A stretch of 64,000 nucleotides of DNA from Rhodococcus wratislaviensis (GCF_900455735.1 NZ_UAUI01000001.1:930001-994000); one strand, 5' to 3'; numbered from the stretch's first letter, positions 1 through 8,985 are shown. Notes: generated by a model from the letters alone, not told the origin. Translations and numbers: made by a program.

Positions 1-855
1 GAACCCGACAGCGCCGGATTGCCCTGCTGGGGAATGCGTTCCGTCACCGAACGCGAGCAGGGTGTTGGTGGTGCCCCGGTTGCCCATCTTGTGGTTGAGG
101 CCCATCAGCGTGACGTCGTTGCGCTCGCCGACCGCGCCGTCGGCGCCGGGAAGGAACTTCGGGACGATGAACAACGAAATGCCCTTGACCCCGGGACCGC
201 CGCCCGGGATTTTCGCCAGCACCAGGTGCACGATGTTCTCGGTGAGCTCGTGGTCGCCTCCCGAGATCCACATCTTGGTTCCGGTCAACCGGTAGCTGCC
301 GTCGTCCTGCGGCACCGCCCGGGTGGTGATGTCCGCCAGCGACGACCCTGCCTGGGGTTCCGACAGGCACATCGTGCCGAACCAGCGGCCCTCGAGCATC
401 GGACGGACGTAGTCGTCGATCTGCTGTTCGGTGCCGTAGGTCGCGATCAGGTTGGCGTTGGCGGCGGTCAGGAACGGGTAGGCGGCGGTGCCGGCGTTGG
501 CGGCCTGGAACCAGGCCATCGCCGCCCGCGCCACCGTGGCGGGCAGTTGCATGCCCCCGACGCTCTCGTCGAAAGATCCGGCGATCAGGCCCGAGGCCGC
601 GTAGGCGTCGAGCGCCGTCTTGACCTCGTCGATCATGTCGACGGTGCCGTCCGGTCGCATGGTCGGCTCGTTCGCGTCGGCCTTCTTGTTGTGCGTGGCG
701 AAGTGCTTGTGCGCGATGTCCGCACTGAGGTCGAGGACGGCGTCGAAGGTGTCCTTCGAGTGTTCGGCGAAGCGTTTGCGGGAGGTCAGCGAGACGACGT
801 CGAGCCATTCGTAGAGCAGGAAGTCGATGTCGCGCCGGGAGAGTACGTCGGTCAT
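1..855 (-). CDS. Acyl-CoA dehydrogenase, 3' end cut by window edge
   Basis: FAD-dependent alpha,beta-dehydrogenation of an acyl-CoA, the first step of beta-oxidation. 285 codons are visible from ATG (855); the C-terminal helical domain with the catalytic Glu lies outside the window. The middle beta domain shows the family pattern TMCLSEPQAGSS (about 161-172) and TGTKMWISGG (191-200). The long N-terminal helical region (about 1-130) fits the large FadE5/AidB-like group of around 600 residues rather than short-chain dehydrogenases of around 380; that is inference from the visible part. It is last in a minus-strand set after a thiolase and an SDR, 25 nt behind the SDR, so probably one operon for degradation of one type of acyl chain. 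The substrate cannot be told from sequence. Confidence 0.93.
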   Translation of the reverse strand, partial: MTDVLSRRDIDFLLYEWLDVVSLTSRKRFAEHSKDTFDAVLDLSADIAHKHFATHNKKADANEPTMRPDGTVDMIDEVKTALDAYAASGLIAGSFDESVGGMQLPATVARAAMAWFQAANAGTAAYPFLTAANANLIATYGTEQQIDDYVRPMLEGRWFGTMCLSEPQAGSSLADITTRAVPQDDGSYRLTGTKMWISGGDHELTENIVHLVLAKIPGGGPGVKGISLFIVPKFLPGADGAVGERNDVTLMGLNHKMGNRGTTNTLLAFGDGTHSPAGQSGAVGF

Positions 856-880
856 GGGTTCATCCGTTCAGAAAGTGGCG

Positions 881-1612
881 TCAGATGGAGACACCGCCGT
901 CGACCGGAAGGACGACGCCAGTGATGTAGCCGGCTTCCTCGGAAGCGAGGAAGCAGATGGCGTCGGCCATCTCGGACGGGTCGGCGAACCGCGAAATGGG
1001 GCCGGTGAGCTCGGCGATCTTCTCCTCAGGAATCGAGGCCGTCATCCGCGTGGCGGCGTTCGGCGAGATCGCGTTGACGGTGACACCGAATGCGGCCAGT
1101 TCTTTCGCCGCGGTCTTGGTGAACCCGATGATCCCGGCCTTGGCGGTGGCGTAGTTGGCCTGGCCCCGGTTGCCGTGCAGTCCGGTGTAGGAGGTGATGT
1201 TGACGACCCGGCCGAATTCCTGCTTCCGGAAGTGCGGCACGCAGGCCCGGGTGAAGCGGAACGTCCCGCCGGCGTGGACATTCAGGACCTGGTCCCAGTC
1301 GTCGTCGGTCAGCTTCCACAGCACCTTGTCCCGCAGGATGCCGGCATTGTTGACCAGGACATCGATCCGCCCGGTTTCGGCGATCACGGTGGAGATGACC
1401 TTCTCGACGTCGTTGGTGCTGCTGACGTCGGCGGGGATGCCGACCGCGCCGACCTCACGGGCGGACTTGTCGAGTTCGTCCTTGTCGAAGTCCACCATGA
1501 ACACGGTCGCCTTGGCGTCGGCGAAGTGGCGTGCGAGTGCCTGGCCGATGCCGCGGGCGGCGCCGGTGACGATGACCGATTTGCCGGTGAAATCGTAGGT
1601 GATGTTGCCCAT
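881..1612 (-). CDS. SDR, 3-oxoacyl reductase / 3-hydroxyacyl-CoA dehydrogenase (FabG-like)
   Basis: Classical short-chain dehydrogenase of 243 residues. It has the TGAARGIG cofactor motif (17-24), NNAG (88-91), Ser141 and the YATAK catalytic pair Tyr154/Lys158. The acidic residue after beta-strand 2 (VDFDKD, about 40-45) favours NAD(H). Lying between a thiolase and an acyl-CoA dehydrogenase, it probably oxidises the 3-hydroxyacyl-CoA intermediate, although FabG-like enzymes also reduce 3-oxoacyl-ACP. The start is the ATG at 1612, 21 nt after the thiolase stop. The set recalls fadA2-fabG4-fadE5 of mycobacteria in content, but FabG4 is about 450 residues, so this is not a direct counterpart. 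Confidence 0.92.
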   Translation of the reverse strand: MGNITYDFTGKSVIVTGAARGIGQALARHFADAKATVFMVDFDKDELDKSAREVGAVGIPADVSSTNDVEKVISTVIAETGRIDVLVNNAGILRDKVLWKLTDDDWDQVLNVHAGGTFRFTRACVPHFRKQEFGRVVNITSYTGLHGNRGQANYATAKAGIIGFTKTAAKELAAFGVTVNAISPNAATRMTASIPEEKIAELTGPISRFADPSEMADAICFLASEEAGYITGVVLPVDGGVSI

Positions 1613-1633
1613 CGAGGTTTCCTGTCTTTGTTG

Positions 1634-2851
1634 TCAGTTGAGGCGTTCGAGGACCATGGCCATGCCCTGTCCGCCTCCGACGCACATGGTTTCGAGGCCG
1701 AACTGCTTGTCGTGGGTGGTCAGGTTGTTCAGCAGGGTCGCGGTGATGCGGGCACCGGTCATGCCGAAGGGGTGGCCGAGGGCGATGGCACCGCCGGAGA
1801 CGTTCAGCTTGTCCTCGTCGATGTTCAGCTCCCGCGCGGAGCCGATCACCTGCACCGCGAATGCCTCGTTGATCTCGACGAGGTCGATGTCGGAGATGCC
1901 CAGGCCCGCGATGGCCAGGGCCCGCTTGGACGCCTCGATCGGGCCGAGGCCCATGATCTCCGGCGACAAACCGGACACCCCGGTGGACACGATCCGGGCC
2001 AGCGGGGTCAGCCCCAGCTCGGTGGCCTTGGTGTCGGACATGATCACCAGGGCGGCGGCGCCGTCGTTGAGCGGGCACGCGTTGCCGGCGGTGACGGTGC
2101 CGTCCGGACGGAACACCGGCTTCAGCTGGCTGACGGCCTCGTAGGTGGTGCCGGCGCGGGGGCCGTCGTCCTTCGTCACGACGGTGCCGTCGGGCAGGGT
2201 CACCGGGGTGATCTCCCGCTCGAAGAAACCGTTGCCGATGGCCTCCTCGGCGCGGTTCTGTGAGCGCACCGCCCACCGGTCCTGCTCTTCGCGGGTGATG
2301 CCGGTGATCTGCGCGACGTTCTCGGCGGTCTGGCCCATCGCGATGTAGGTGTCGGGGACCAGCCCCTCCTGCCGCGGGTCGACCCACTGCTGGCCGCCCT
2401 GGGCGAGCTTCTCGGTGCGGGTCTGCGCGTCGGCGTACAGCGGATTCTGGGTGTCGGGCAGCGAGTCGGAGTTGCCCGCGGTGAACCGGGAGACGGTCTC
2501 GACGCCGGCGGAGATGAAGACGTCGCCCTCACCGGCCTTGATCGCGTGCAGAGCCATGCGGGTGGTCTGCAGCGACGACGAACAGTACCGGGTGATGGTG
2601 GTGCCGGGGATGAAGTCGTAGCCGAGCTGGACCGCGACGTTGCGGCCCATGTTGAAGCCCTGCTCGCCGCCGGGCAGGCCGCAGCCCAGGATGAGGTCGT
2701 TGATGTCGGTGGGGTCGAGTGCGGGCACCTTGTCGAGTGCCGCCTGGACCATCTGCGCGGCGAGGTCGTCGGGGCGCATGCCCTTGAGCGATCCCTTCAT
2801 GGCGCGACCGATCGGGGAACGGGCGATGGAGACGATGACGGCCTCGGGCAT
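1634..2851 (-). CDS. fadA: Acetyl-CoA acetyltransferase / thiolase
   Basis: Thiolase II family, 405 residues. It catalyses thiolytic cleavage of 3-oxoacyl-CoA, the last step of beta-oxidation. The nucleophilic Cys90 lies in RYCSSSLQT. NEAFA (about 275), the catalytic His motif GHPFGMTGAR (about 360) and the second catalytic Cys in CVGGGQGMA near the C-terminus are all present. First gene of the minus-strand operon thiolase-SDR-acyl-CoA dehydrogenase, and divergent from a TetR regulator across 150 bp holding two inverted repeats. Confidence 0.95.
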   Translation of the reverse strand: MPEAVIVSIARSPIGRAMKGSLKGMRPDDLAAQMVQAALDKVPALDPTDINDLILGCGLPGGEQGFNMGRNVAVQLGYDFIPGTTITRYCSSSLQTTRMALHAIKAGEGDVFISAGVETVSRFTAGNSDSLPDTQNPLYADAQTRTEKLAQGGQQWVDPRQEGLVPDTYIAMGQTAENVAQITGITREEQDRWAVRSQNRAEEAIGNGFFEREITPVTLPDGTVVTKDDGPRAGTTYEAVSQLKPVFRPDGTVTAGNACPLNDGAAALVIMSDTKATELGLTPLARIVSTGVSGLSPEIMGLGPIEASKRALAIAGLGISDIDLVEINEAFAVQVIGSARELNIDEDKLNVSGGAIALGHPFGMTGARITATLLNNLTTHDKQFGLETMCVGGGQGMAMVLERLN

Positions 2852-2914
2852 GAGTAACTCCTACCGATTGACGTGGTGGACGGCAGTCGGTGCGGACCTG
2901 CAGCCCCTCAGTTC

Positions 2915-2947
2915 TAAGCATGTGCTTATTTTCTATGCGCTCGCATA
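2915..2947. promoter_or_regulatory. Two inverted repeats in the fadA/TetR divergent promoter region
   Basis: TAAGCA-TG-TGCTTA (2915-2928) and TATGCG-CT-CGCATA (2934-2947) are each perfect palindromes with 6-bp arms and a 2-bp spacer, five bases apart. This short AT-richer stretch lies between a thiolase operon and a divergent TetR gene. Size and symmetry fit TetR operators. That the neighbouring TetR protein binds here is inference. The half-sites do not match the KstR or KstR2 consensus as I recall them. Confidence 0.55.
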
Positions 2948-3001
2948 TACTGGCGGCGTCGATAGATACCTGTCAACCCCTACCGATTGAGAGGCAGTGC
3001 G

Positions 3002-3616
3002 GTGAGTGCATCAGCGCCTGACGTCGCCAGCGAGGTGGGTACATCCAAGGCCGCCGCGCGTATACGAGCAGCGGCCATCGAGGTCTTCGCCGCCAAGGGA
3101 TACGGGGCGACCACCACTCGGGAAATCGCCGCGAGTCTGGACCTCAGTCCCGGAGCCGTGTACCCGCACTACAAGACCAAAGAATCGCTGCTCTTCGCGA
3201 TCAGCCTGGAAGGGCACTATTCGGCGCTTTCGGCGATCACAAAAGCCGATCAACCCACCGCACTGCCGGTCGACAGGCTCACTTCCACCGTCGCTGCCTA
3301 TGTGGAGTGGCACGCACGCAACCATTCCCTTGCGCGGGTAGTGCAACACGAGCTGCGATCGCTCTCACCCGAACACTTCCAAGCAATCGCGGCGATCCGA
3401 CGATCGACGTCGAAAGTCTTCACGCACATCATCGAAGCAGGCGATGCGTGTGGCGATTTCCGAACGATCGACACCGAAGCCGCCACCCTCGCCATCACCT
3501 CACTCGGCGTCGACGTAAGCCGATGGTTCCCCTCGAACACGCACTCCGACCCGACGATTCTCGCTGAGCGGTATGTGGAGCTGTCCTTGCGGATGGTGGG
3601 TGCGCAAGGCGTGTGA
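3002..3616 (+). CDS. TetR/AcrR family transcriptional regulator
   Basis: 204 residues from GTG 3002. The N-terminal helix-turn-helix spans about residues 15-62, with TTTREIAASLDLSPGAVYPHYKTKESL typical of TetR in three consecutive short blocks (the recognition helix is near SPGAVYPHY). The C-terminal ligand domain is helical and unassigned. GTG 3002 is preferred over the in-frame TTG at 2987 because GAGAGG lies 7 nt upstream of it. Divergent from the fadA operon and probably its acyl-CoA-responsive repressor, by position only. Confidence 0.88.
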   Translation: MSASAPDVASEVGTSKAAARIRAAAIEVFAAKGYGATTTREIAASLDLSPGAVYPHYKTKESLLFAISLEGHYSALSAITKADQPTALPVDRLTSTVAAYVEWHARNHSLARVVQHELRSLSPEHFQAIAAIRRSTSKVFTHIIEAGDACGDFRTIDTEAATLAITSLGVDVSRWFPSNTHSDPTILAERYVELSLRMVGAQGV

Positions 3617-3968
3617 TGCACGGGAATTACGGAGGCCACCCAATCCTCCCCCGCCCAATCCGGACCCAAGGTCCGTCGGGAGCCGCAGAACTGAGACACT
3701 CCACCTGCCCGCAGGAGATCTAACGTCGAGCCAACGATTTGGATCAGTCTCCTGAGGAGCAGAAGTGGAACAGCGAGTTGGAATTCCCAGCGACGGCGAG
3801 ACATTCACCCCCGGTAGCCATGAGTCGCAGTTGACCCAGCCAGATGCCCTCGCAGCCGCATTGGTCCAGGCTGCAACCGGGTAGTCACAAACTAGGCGGC
3901 CTGCGAATCGCCCTTTCTCGGGCGTGTGCAGATCCGCCGGTGCCGTGATTGGTGGCCCGCAAGCCGCG
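3617..3968. other. Intergenic stretch, 352 bp
   Basis: Between the TetR stop and the LysR stop (convergent). No long ORF with family resemblance and no strong hairpin were seen. The only item of note is a possible 39-codon ORF at 3765-3884, listed separately. Confidence 0.6.
3765..3884 (+). CDS. Possible small ORF, unknown (39 aa)
   Basis: A GTG at 3765 is preceded by GAGGAG (3754-3759) at a 5-nt spacing, and the frame runs to TAG at 3882-3884. The predicted peptide begins MEQRVGIPSDGE and ends ALVQAATG. It is polar, with no membrane segment and no cysteine. I do not recognise it. It could be a real small protein, a remnant of a longer gene, or chance: the ribosome-binding site is the only positive evidence. 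Confidence 0.25.
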   Translation: MEQRVGIPSDGETFTPGSHESQLTQPDALAAALVQAATG

Positions 3969-4868
3969 CTAGCGGGCCACGGATTTCAGGGACGCCGGGC
4001 GGCTGGACGCGTGGGTGTGGAACAGGAAACGCGACATGGCGGGGGTCACGGTGGCGTCCTTGCGTCGGATGAACAGGGTTTCCGCGCGCGCGTCGGCCGG
4101 CGCGAGGTGATGTACCTTCAAGGCCGCCGCCAACGGCGACGTGGTCACCACACCCAGTGGCAGCAAGGTCACGCCCATCCCCGCGGCCGCACATCCGAGG
4201 ATGCCCTCGAGAGTTCCGAACTCGAGGACCGCCGGGCCCGGCACTCCGTGCTGTTCGAAGAGCCGCTCCAGGCGGGCCCGGTAGGCGCAGCCGGCCCGGA
4301 GGACGAGAACTTTGTGCCGCCCGCCGTCGGCCGGTATCGAGTCCAGGTCTGCCATGCGAACGCCGCTCACCAGCACGAGCTGCTCGACGAAGACCTGCTC
4401 GGAGACCAGGTCCGGATGCCGCACCGGGCCGCAGACGAAAGCACCGTCGAGTCGATGCTCGATCACCTGGGTGGTCAGCGCGTCGGTGGTGTCGGTCGCC
4501 AAGGTGAAGTCGACTCGCGGGCACTCTTCGCTGAAGGAGGCCAGCACACCGGGCAGCCGCAATCCCGCAGTGGTCTCCATGGAGCCGATCGCCAGTCCTC
4601 CAGCCGGATCGCGATCGTCGCTGACGACCTGCGTCACTTCCCGCACGAGCTGAGTGATTTGTTCGGCGTACGGCAGCAGACGTTCGCCGGAGTTCGTCAG
4701 GGTCACCCCACGGGCATGACGGCGGAACAGTGCCACTCCGAGTTCGTCTTCGAGCGCGCGGATCCGTGAGCTGATGTTCGACTGAACCGTCAGAAGTTCC
4801 TTCGATGCCCGAGAAATTCCGCCGGCGCGGGCCACGGCCAGGAAGAAGTTCAGATCGCCGATGTCCAT
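3969..4868 (-). CDS. LysR family transcriptional regulator
   Basis: 299 residues. N-terminal winged HTH (about 1-60): MDIGDLNFFLAVARAGGIS followed by SKELLTVQSNISSRIRALE and the LFRRHARGVTLT wing. The rest is a type-2 periplasmic-binding-like effector domain (about 90-290). It starts 5 nt after the stop of the flavin oxidoreductase on the same strand, so it is probably cotranscribed with it. That is unusual for LysR regulators, which normally diverge from their targets; the gene divergent from the oxidoreductase is a second LysR. Confidence 0.9.
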   Translation of the reverse strand: MDIGDLNFFLAVARAGGISRASKELLTVQSNISSRIRALEDELGVALFRRHARGVTLTNSGERLLPYAEQITQLVREVTQVVSDDRDPAGGLAIGSMETTAGLRLPGVLASFSEECPRVDFTLATDTTDALTTQVIEHRLDGAFVCGPVRHPDLVSEQVFVEQLVLVSGVRMADLDSIPADGGRHKVLVLRAGCAYRARLERLFEQHGVPGPAVLEFGTLEGILGCAAAGMGVTLLPLGVVTTSPLAAALKVHHLAPADARAETLFIRRKDATVTPAMSRFLFHTHASSRPASLKSVAR

Positions 4869-4873
4869 GGGAA

Positions 4874-5947
4874 TTACCGTGTTTCACTCCACAGGTCCCG
4901 AACGATCTCCCCTGCGGGGGCCGAACGAGCACTGCGATAGCCGATGCCGGCCCACAGGGCGAGGCCGTGCGGGTCGCCGCTGGCGGCGGCTGCGGCTCGC
5001 AGCCCAGTGGTCAGCAGGTGTACCTGCGGATATGCCGCCACCGCATACGCATCGAAGTCGGTGATGAAGTCATTGACCAGGCCACGCGCGGGACGACCGG
5101 AGAACGCGCGAGTGACGACGGTGTCGGTGAATCGGGCGTCGTGCAACGCGGCCCGGTGTGCGGGTTTGGTCCCGGCCTCGTCGGCGTCGAGCAGAGCGGT
5201 GCCGATCTGGACGGCGGTGGCACCGGCCGCGAGTGTCGTCGCAACATCTGTTCCGGTCGCTATCCCGCCCGCCGCGATGAGGGGAAGGTCGACTGCCGAG
5301 CGGGCCGCCTCGACCAATTCCCTCGTCGAACGTGGGTCCGGCTCGGCGTCGGGGTCGAGCGTCGCTCGGTGCCCGCCCGCGTCGACTCCTTGTAGGCATA
5401 TCGCGTCGACGCCCAAGCGAGCGGCCGAGACCGCCTCGTCGACGTCGGACACCGTGGCCACCACCGCGCTGCCGGCGTCGTGTAACCGATCGACGACCTC
5501 CCGCGGCGGAAGGCCGAAGGTGAACGACACCACGGGAACGGCACGCTCGACCGCGAGGTCGACCTTGGCGTCGAATGCGTCGTCGTCGAAGTCGACGATC
5601 TCCGGCAGCACCACCTGCCGGCGTTCGGCGAGCGGCTGCAGCCGCTCCCGGTAGGCCTCCACCGCTGCGCGATCGGCCAGAGGGCGGCCGGGGACGAAAA
5701 GATTGAGTCCGAACGGTGCGCTCGTCAGCGCGCGGACCGCGTCGACCTCCCGTCGAACCGCGTCGACTGTCTTGTACCCGGCCGCAAGGAAGCCGAGGCC
5801 ACCGGCGGACGAGACCGCGGCGACGAGCTCGGGCGTGCTCGGCCCTCCTGCCATGGGCGCCCCGATGATGGGAATTCGGAGGCCGTCGTCGAGATCGAAC
5901 ACCGGGATCCTTTCGGTCGATGTGTGCGTGGTCTTTCCGTTCCTCAT
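4874..5947 (-). CDS. Nitronate monooxygenase-like FMN oxidoreductase
   Basis: 357 residues, NMO/2-nitropropane dioxygenase TIM-barrel family: FMN-dependent oxidation of propionate-3-nitronate or alkyl nitronates, or an enoyl-reductase-like reaction. Visible motifs are PIIGAPMAGG (27-36), GVDAGGHRA with the probable catalytic His, and the phosphate-binding loops LIAAGGIATG and AVQIGTALL. It lies between two LysR genes: one downstream 5 nt away, one divergent. The start at ATG 5947 leaves 60 bp of shared promoter. The true substrate is open, because many NMO paralogues in rhodococci are untested. Confidence 0.82.
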   Translation of the reverse strand: MRNGKTTHTSTERIPVFDLDDGLRIPIIGAPMAGGPSTPELVAAVSSAGGLGFLAAGYKTVDAVRREVDAVRALTSAPFGLNLFVPGRPLADRAAVEAYRERLQPLAERRQVVLPEIVDFDDDAFDAKVDLAVERAVPVVSFTFGLPPREVVDRLHDAGSAVVATVSDVDEAVSAARLGVDAICLQGVDAGGHRATLDPDAEPDPRSTRELVEAARSAVDLPLIAAGGIATGTDVATTLAAGATAVQIGTALLDADEAGTKPAHRAALHDARFTDTVVTRAFSGRPARGLVNDFITDFDAYAVAAYPQVHLLTTGLRAAAAASGDPHGLALWAGIGYRSARSAPAGEIVRDLWSETR

Positions 5948-5956
5948 CGTGCACCG

Positions 5957-5999
5957 CCGCTTTGCGGAGCGGAAATGCCTATTCGGCTGGATCTATGCT
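5957..5999. promoter_or_regulatory. Divergent promoter: inverted repeat and -10-like element
   Basis: CCGCT-N6-AGCGG (5957-5961 and 5968-5972) sits between the flavin oxidoreductase (start 5947, minus) and LysR (start 6008, plus). A TATGCT -10-like hexamer (5994-5999) ends 8 nt before the LysR ATG, which would give an almost leaderless transcript. LysR binding here is inference. Confidence 0.35.
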
Positions 6000-6007
6000 T
6001 GGGAGTT

Positions 6008-6877
6008 ATGTCCATCGAACTGCGGCATCTGCGGGCGGCCGTTGCCGTCGCCGAGGCAGGCTCGTTCACCGCCGCGGCGAACGAGCTCCACATCACCCAG
6101 CCGGCGCTGACTCGAACGGTGCAGCAGCTCGAGACCTCGCTCGGCGTTCGATTGTTCGACCGGACCTCGCGGGCACTCGCCCTCACCGAGGACGGTGCCG
6201 GATTCGTCGAGAAGGTGCGCGTCATTCTCGGCGATCTCGATTCCGCGGTTGCGCTGTACACCAACCGATCCCTCGTCCTCGGCTTCAGTTGGCTCCTCCC
6301 CGATCCGTGGGCGCAGCAGGTGATCGACGACGTCGAGAAGAACTCCCGCGCCACCGTCGTTCCGCGTCGCTACGACGACCCCGTCGCCGCACTGAACAAC
6401 GCCACCGTGGACGCCGCCGTCATCCGCCGGGATGTTCCCGGCGACGAGTTCGTGCAGCACCCGTTGTTCGAGGAGCAGCGGATTGCGGCGGTCTCGACCG
6501 CGTCGCCTCTCGCGACCCGCGATTCGATCGACTGGGCCGAGTTCGGAACGCTTCCTCTGGTCATCAATACCCTCAGCGGCACCACATCCGAAGATCTGTG
6601 GCCGAACCACGACGGTCCGGTGGTGACGTGCTCGAACTTCGACGAGTGGCTCGAGTTGATCGCCGCCGATCGCGGTGTCGGCACGGTTCCCGAAGTTGCC
6701 CGGAGGCGGGTAACCCATCGGAATGTCCAGTTCATCCCGTTGGTCGGTGCGCCGCCCGCGATCGTGAGGTTCGTGTACCGCCGCAACCGGGTGACACCGC
6801 TGCTGCGGGTGCTGCGGGACGCCGCGATCCGGCACTCTCCCCCACCCGGCGGTGGCACCGCCGGTCACCACGGCTGA
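6008..6877 (+). CDS. LysR family transcriptional regulator
   Basis: 289 residues from ATG 6008 (MSIELRHLRAAVAVAEAGSF). The reading frame is open further upstream, but the canonical LysR N-terminus begins here. HTH about 1-60 with ELHITQPALTRTVQQLE and the wing LFDRTSRALALT; effector domain about 90-280. Divergent from the NMO-like gene and the likely regulator of it. The 3' end overlaps the convergent PNPOx-like gene by 13 bp (6865-6877). Confidence 0.88.
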   Translation: MSIELRHLRAAVAVAEAGSFTAAANELHITQPALTRTVQQLETSLGVRLFDRTSRALALTEDGAGFVEKVRVILGDLDSAVALYTNRSLVLGFSWLLPDPWAQQVIDDVEKNSRATVVPRRYDDPVAALNNATVDAAVIRRDVPGDEFVQHPLFEEQRIAAVSTASPLATRDSIDWAEFGTLPLVINTLSGTTSEDLWPNHDGPVVTCSNFDEWLELIAADRGVGTVPEVARRRVTHRNVQFIPLVGAPPAIVRFVYRRNRVTPLLRVLRDAAIRHSPPPGGGTAGHHG

Positions 6878-7557
6878 CCGTCGTCGTCGTTGTGCAGGCG
6901 GAGCCGGGTGATCTCCCGTTCCAGTTCTGCATTGCGGGATCGCAACAGTTCGATCTCTTCCTGTAAACCCTTGCGGGCCCACGTGAGCGATTCCTGCATC
7001 CGCGCCTCGCCGTACTTCGGGGGGATGTTCTTCGTGCAGTTCCGGTCGAGGGCCTCGACGTGGACGACGAACGCACGATCGCATCCTGCCCTACCGACCC
7101 CGTCCGGTGTGGTGAGAAGCCGTGCGATGAGATCCGGATCGTCGGCACGCTCGACGACCTCGGCTCGTCCGTAGACCTTGACTCTGCTGCGGGTGGGGTA
7201 GTCGATGAAGAAGAGGGCCACTCGGTCGTTCTCGTCGAGGTTGCCGACCGTGACGAACTGCTGATTCCCCGAATAGTCCGCCAGCGCAATCGTCGTCGGA
7301 TTCGGCACGTGCACGAAGCCGGGCGGGCCGCCGCGGTGCTGGATATAGGGCCACCCGGAGGGCGTCACAGTCGCGATGAAGAACGAATCGGTGGCTCGGA
7401 TCAGTGCAGTGACGCGGGTGTCCAGTTCGTCGGGCAGGCCGGGGTCGTCCTCCTGCGCCCGCATGCGCCCGTACCAGTTGATGCTCCCCGTCGCCTTCTG
7501 CCGCTCGGCCACCGGAGCAGTGAACGCGATCGCGCCGTACCGGGTCGGGTGTCTCAT
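6865..7557 (-). CDS. PNPOx-like FMN-binding split-barrel protein with C-terminal coiled coil
   Basis: 230 residues from ATG 7557 (MRHPTRYGAIAFT). The middle part (about 45-165) is a pyridoxamine-phosphate-oxidase-like split barrel: FFIATVTPSGWPYIQHRGG, then ALADYSGNQQ and ALFFIDYPTRSRVKVYG. The last 45 residues are charged and heptad-like (LQEEIELLRSRNAELEREI) and should form a coiled coil, unusual for a small flavoprotein and possibly an oligomerisation tail. The start codon overlaps the MFS stop as ATGA, indicating translational coupling. Reaction unknown. Confidence 0.8.
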   Translation of the reverse strand: MRHPTRYGAIAFTAPVAERQKATGSINWYGRMRAQEDDPGLPDELDTRVTALIRATDSFFIATVTPSGWPYIQHRGGPPGFVHVPNPTTIALADYSGNQQFVTVGNLDENDRVALFFIDYPTRSRVKVYGRAEVVERADDPDLIARLLTTPDGVGRAGCDRAFVVHVEALDRNCTKNIPPKYGEARMQESLTWARKGLQEEIELLRSRNAELEREITRLRLHNDDDGQPW

Positions 7558-8927
7558 GACGAGCACTCGGAATCGATGTGCTTCCACGCCCGCCGGACTA
7601 TCGGGCTGTCCACTCCACGCCGCAACGTCAGCACGAACACCACTGCCGTGACCGTGGTTACCGCGATGGGGTAGATCAGCCCGGCGAGGACGTTCCCGGT
7701 CGCCGAGTTGAGCGAGAGCGCCACCAGAGGAGTGAAGCCACCGAACACGCCGGTCCCGATGTGGTACGCCAGCGACAGTCCCGTGTAGCGGATCTGTGGC
7801 GGGAACAGTTCGGACAGGAATGCCGCAGTGGGCCCGTAGACCATGGTGACGAAGACGACCTGAATCGTCAGAGGCACGACCATCTGGATATGGTGGCCGT
7901 GGACCGCGGCATCCCGGATCCACAGGAACAGCGGGAGGTAGCCGACCGCCGAAAGCACCAAGCCGCACAGAATGATCCGAGGCCGTCCATACCTGTCGGA
8001 CATCTTGCCGAAGATGACGAAGAACGGTGTCGCGATAACCAGGGCGATTCCGACGGAGACGTTCGCGGTGAGGAAGTCGATCTTCAAGATCGTCTGCAGG
8101 AAGTAGAGCGTGTAGAACTGGCTGGTGTACCAGGCAACTCCCAGCCCGGCCGTGACTCCGAAGAGCACGACGAGCAGCAACGCGAGGGCCGGCCCGTGCG
8201 CGACCGCATCCTTGATCGGTGACCGCGAGAGTTTTCCGCTCCGCCGCATCTCCTCGAACACCGGTGATTCGTGCATCTTCATGCGGATCTTCAGTGAGAA
8301 CAGCACCAGGACCGCGGACAGAAGGAACGGAATCCGCCAGCCCCACGAATTGAATGCCTGCTCGCCCAACCCGACCCGGCAGAGCACGATGACGCCGATC
8401 GACAGGAGCAGACCACCGGTCGCGGCGGTCTGGAGAACACTGGTGAGGGCTCCGCGTTTCTTCGCCGGCGAATTCTCCGCGATGTAGACGACTGCGCCCC
8501 CGTACTCTCCGCCGATCGCGAGACCCTGCAGCAGCCGCAACGTCACCAGCAGTATCGGCGCCAGAATCCCGATGTGGTCATAGGTGGGCATCAGTCCGAG
8601 CATCGTGGTGGCGCCGCCCATGATGAGCAACGTCGTCATGAACGTCTTCTTACGTCCGACGCGATCTCCCATTCTGCCGAACACCACGGCACCGATGGGG
8701 CGTACGACGAAGCCCGTGCCGAAGGCGGCAATCGTGACGAGAAGTGCTGCGGTTCCGTTTCCTTCGGGAAAGAACATCCCGGAGAACACGACCGCGAGGC
8801 TCCCGTAGATGTAGAAGTCGTACCATTCGATCAACGTTCCGACGCTCGACGCGGTGATGATCTTGCGAAGACTGCTCTTCGCGACACCGCTCGCGAGAGC
8901 AGGTGGTGACACGGACTGGCTGGTCAT
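7554..8927 (-). CDS. MFS metabolite:H+ symporter (MHS family)
   Basis: 457 residues from ATG 8927 (MTSQSVSPPALAS), with AGAAGG a few nt upstream; longer upstream frames lack such a site. About 12 membrane segments. The EWYDFYIYGSL motif in TM1 and the loop signature GRMGDRVGRKKTF are typical of MHS symporters (ProP, ShiA, KgtP, aromatic-acid carriers). It probably imports an organic acid, betaine or aromatic acid by proton symport. Middle gene of the minus-strand operon NMO-like, MFS, PNPOx-like, whose shared substrate is unknown. Confidence 0.9.
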   Translation of the reverse strand: MTSQSVSPPALASGVAKSSLRKIITASSVGTLIEWYDFYIYGSLAVVFSGMFFPEGNGTAALLVTIAAFGTGFVVRPIGAVVFGRMGDRVGRKKTFMTTLLIMGGATTMLGLMPTYDHIGILAPILLVTLRLLQGLAIGGEYGGAVVYIAENSPAKKRGALTSVLQTAATGGLLLSIGVIVLCRVGLGEQAFNSWGWRIPFLLSAVLVLFSLKIRMKMHESPVFEEMRRSGKLSRSPIKDAVAHGPALALLLVVLFGVTAGLGVAWYTSQFYTLYFLQTILKIDFLTANVSVGIALVIATPFFVIFGKMSDRYGRPRIILCGLVLSAVGYLPLFLWIRDAAVHGHHIQMVVPLTIQVVFVTMVYGPTAAFLSELFPPQIRYTGLSLAYHIGTGVFGGFTPLVALSLNSATGNVLAGLIYPIAVTTVTAVVFVLTLRRGVDSPIVRRAWKHIDSECSS

Positions 8928-8985
8928 GGGGAATCCTTCTGGGGACGCGCGGGGTGAGGGTTTGCGAGGTCGCACCGATACGGCG

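Noticed and set aside
19-924. Plus-strand ORF at the left edge
   Set aside because: Antisense to the acyl-CoA dehydrogenase. The minus frame from 855 has clear family motifs.
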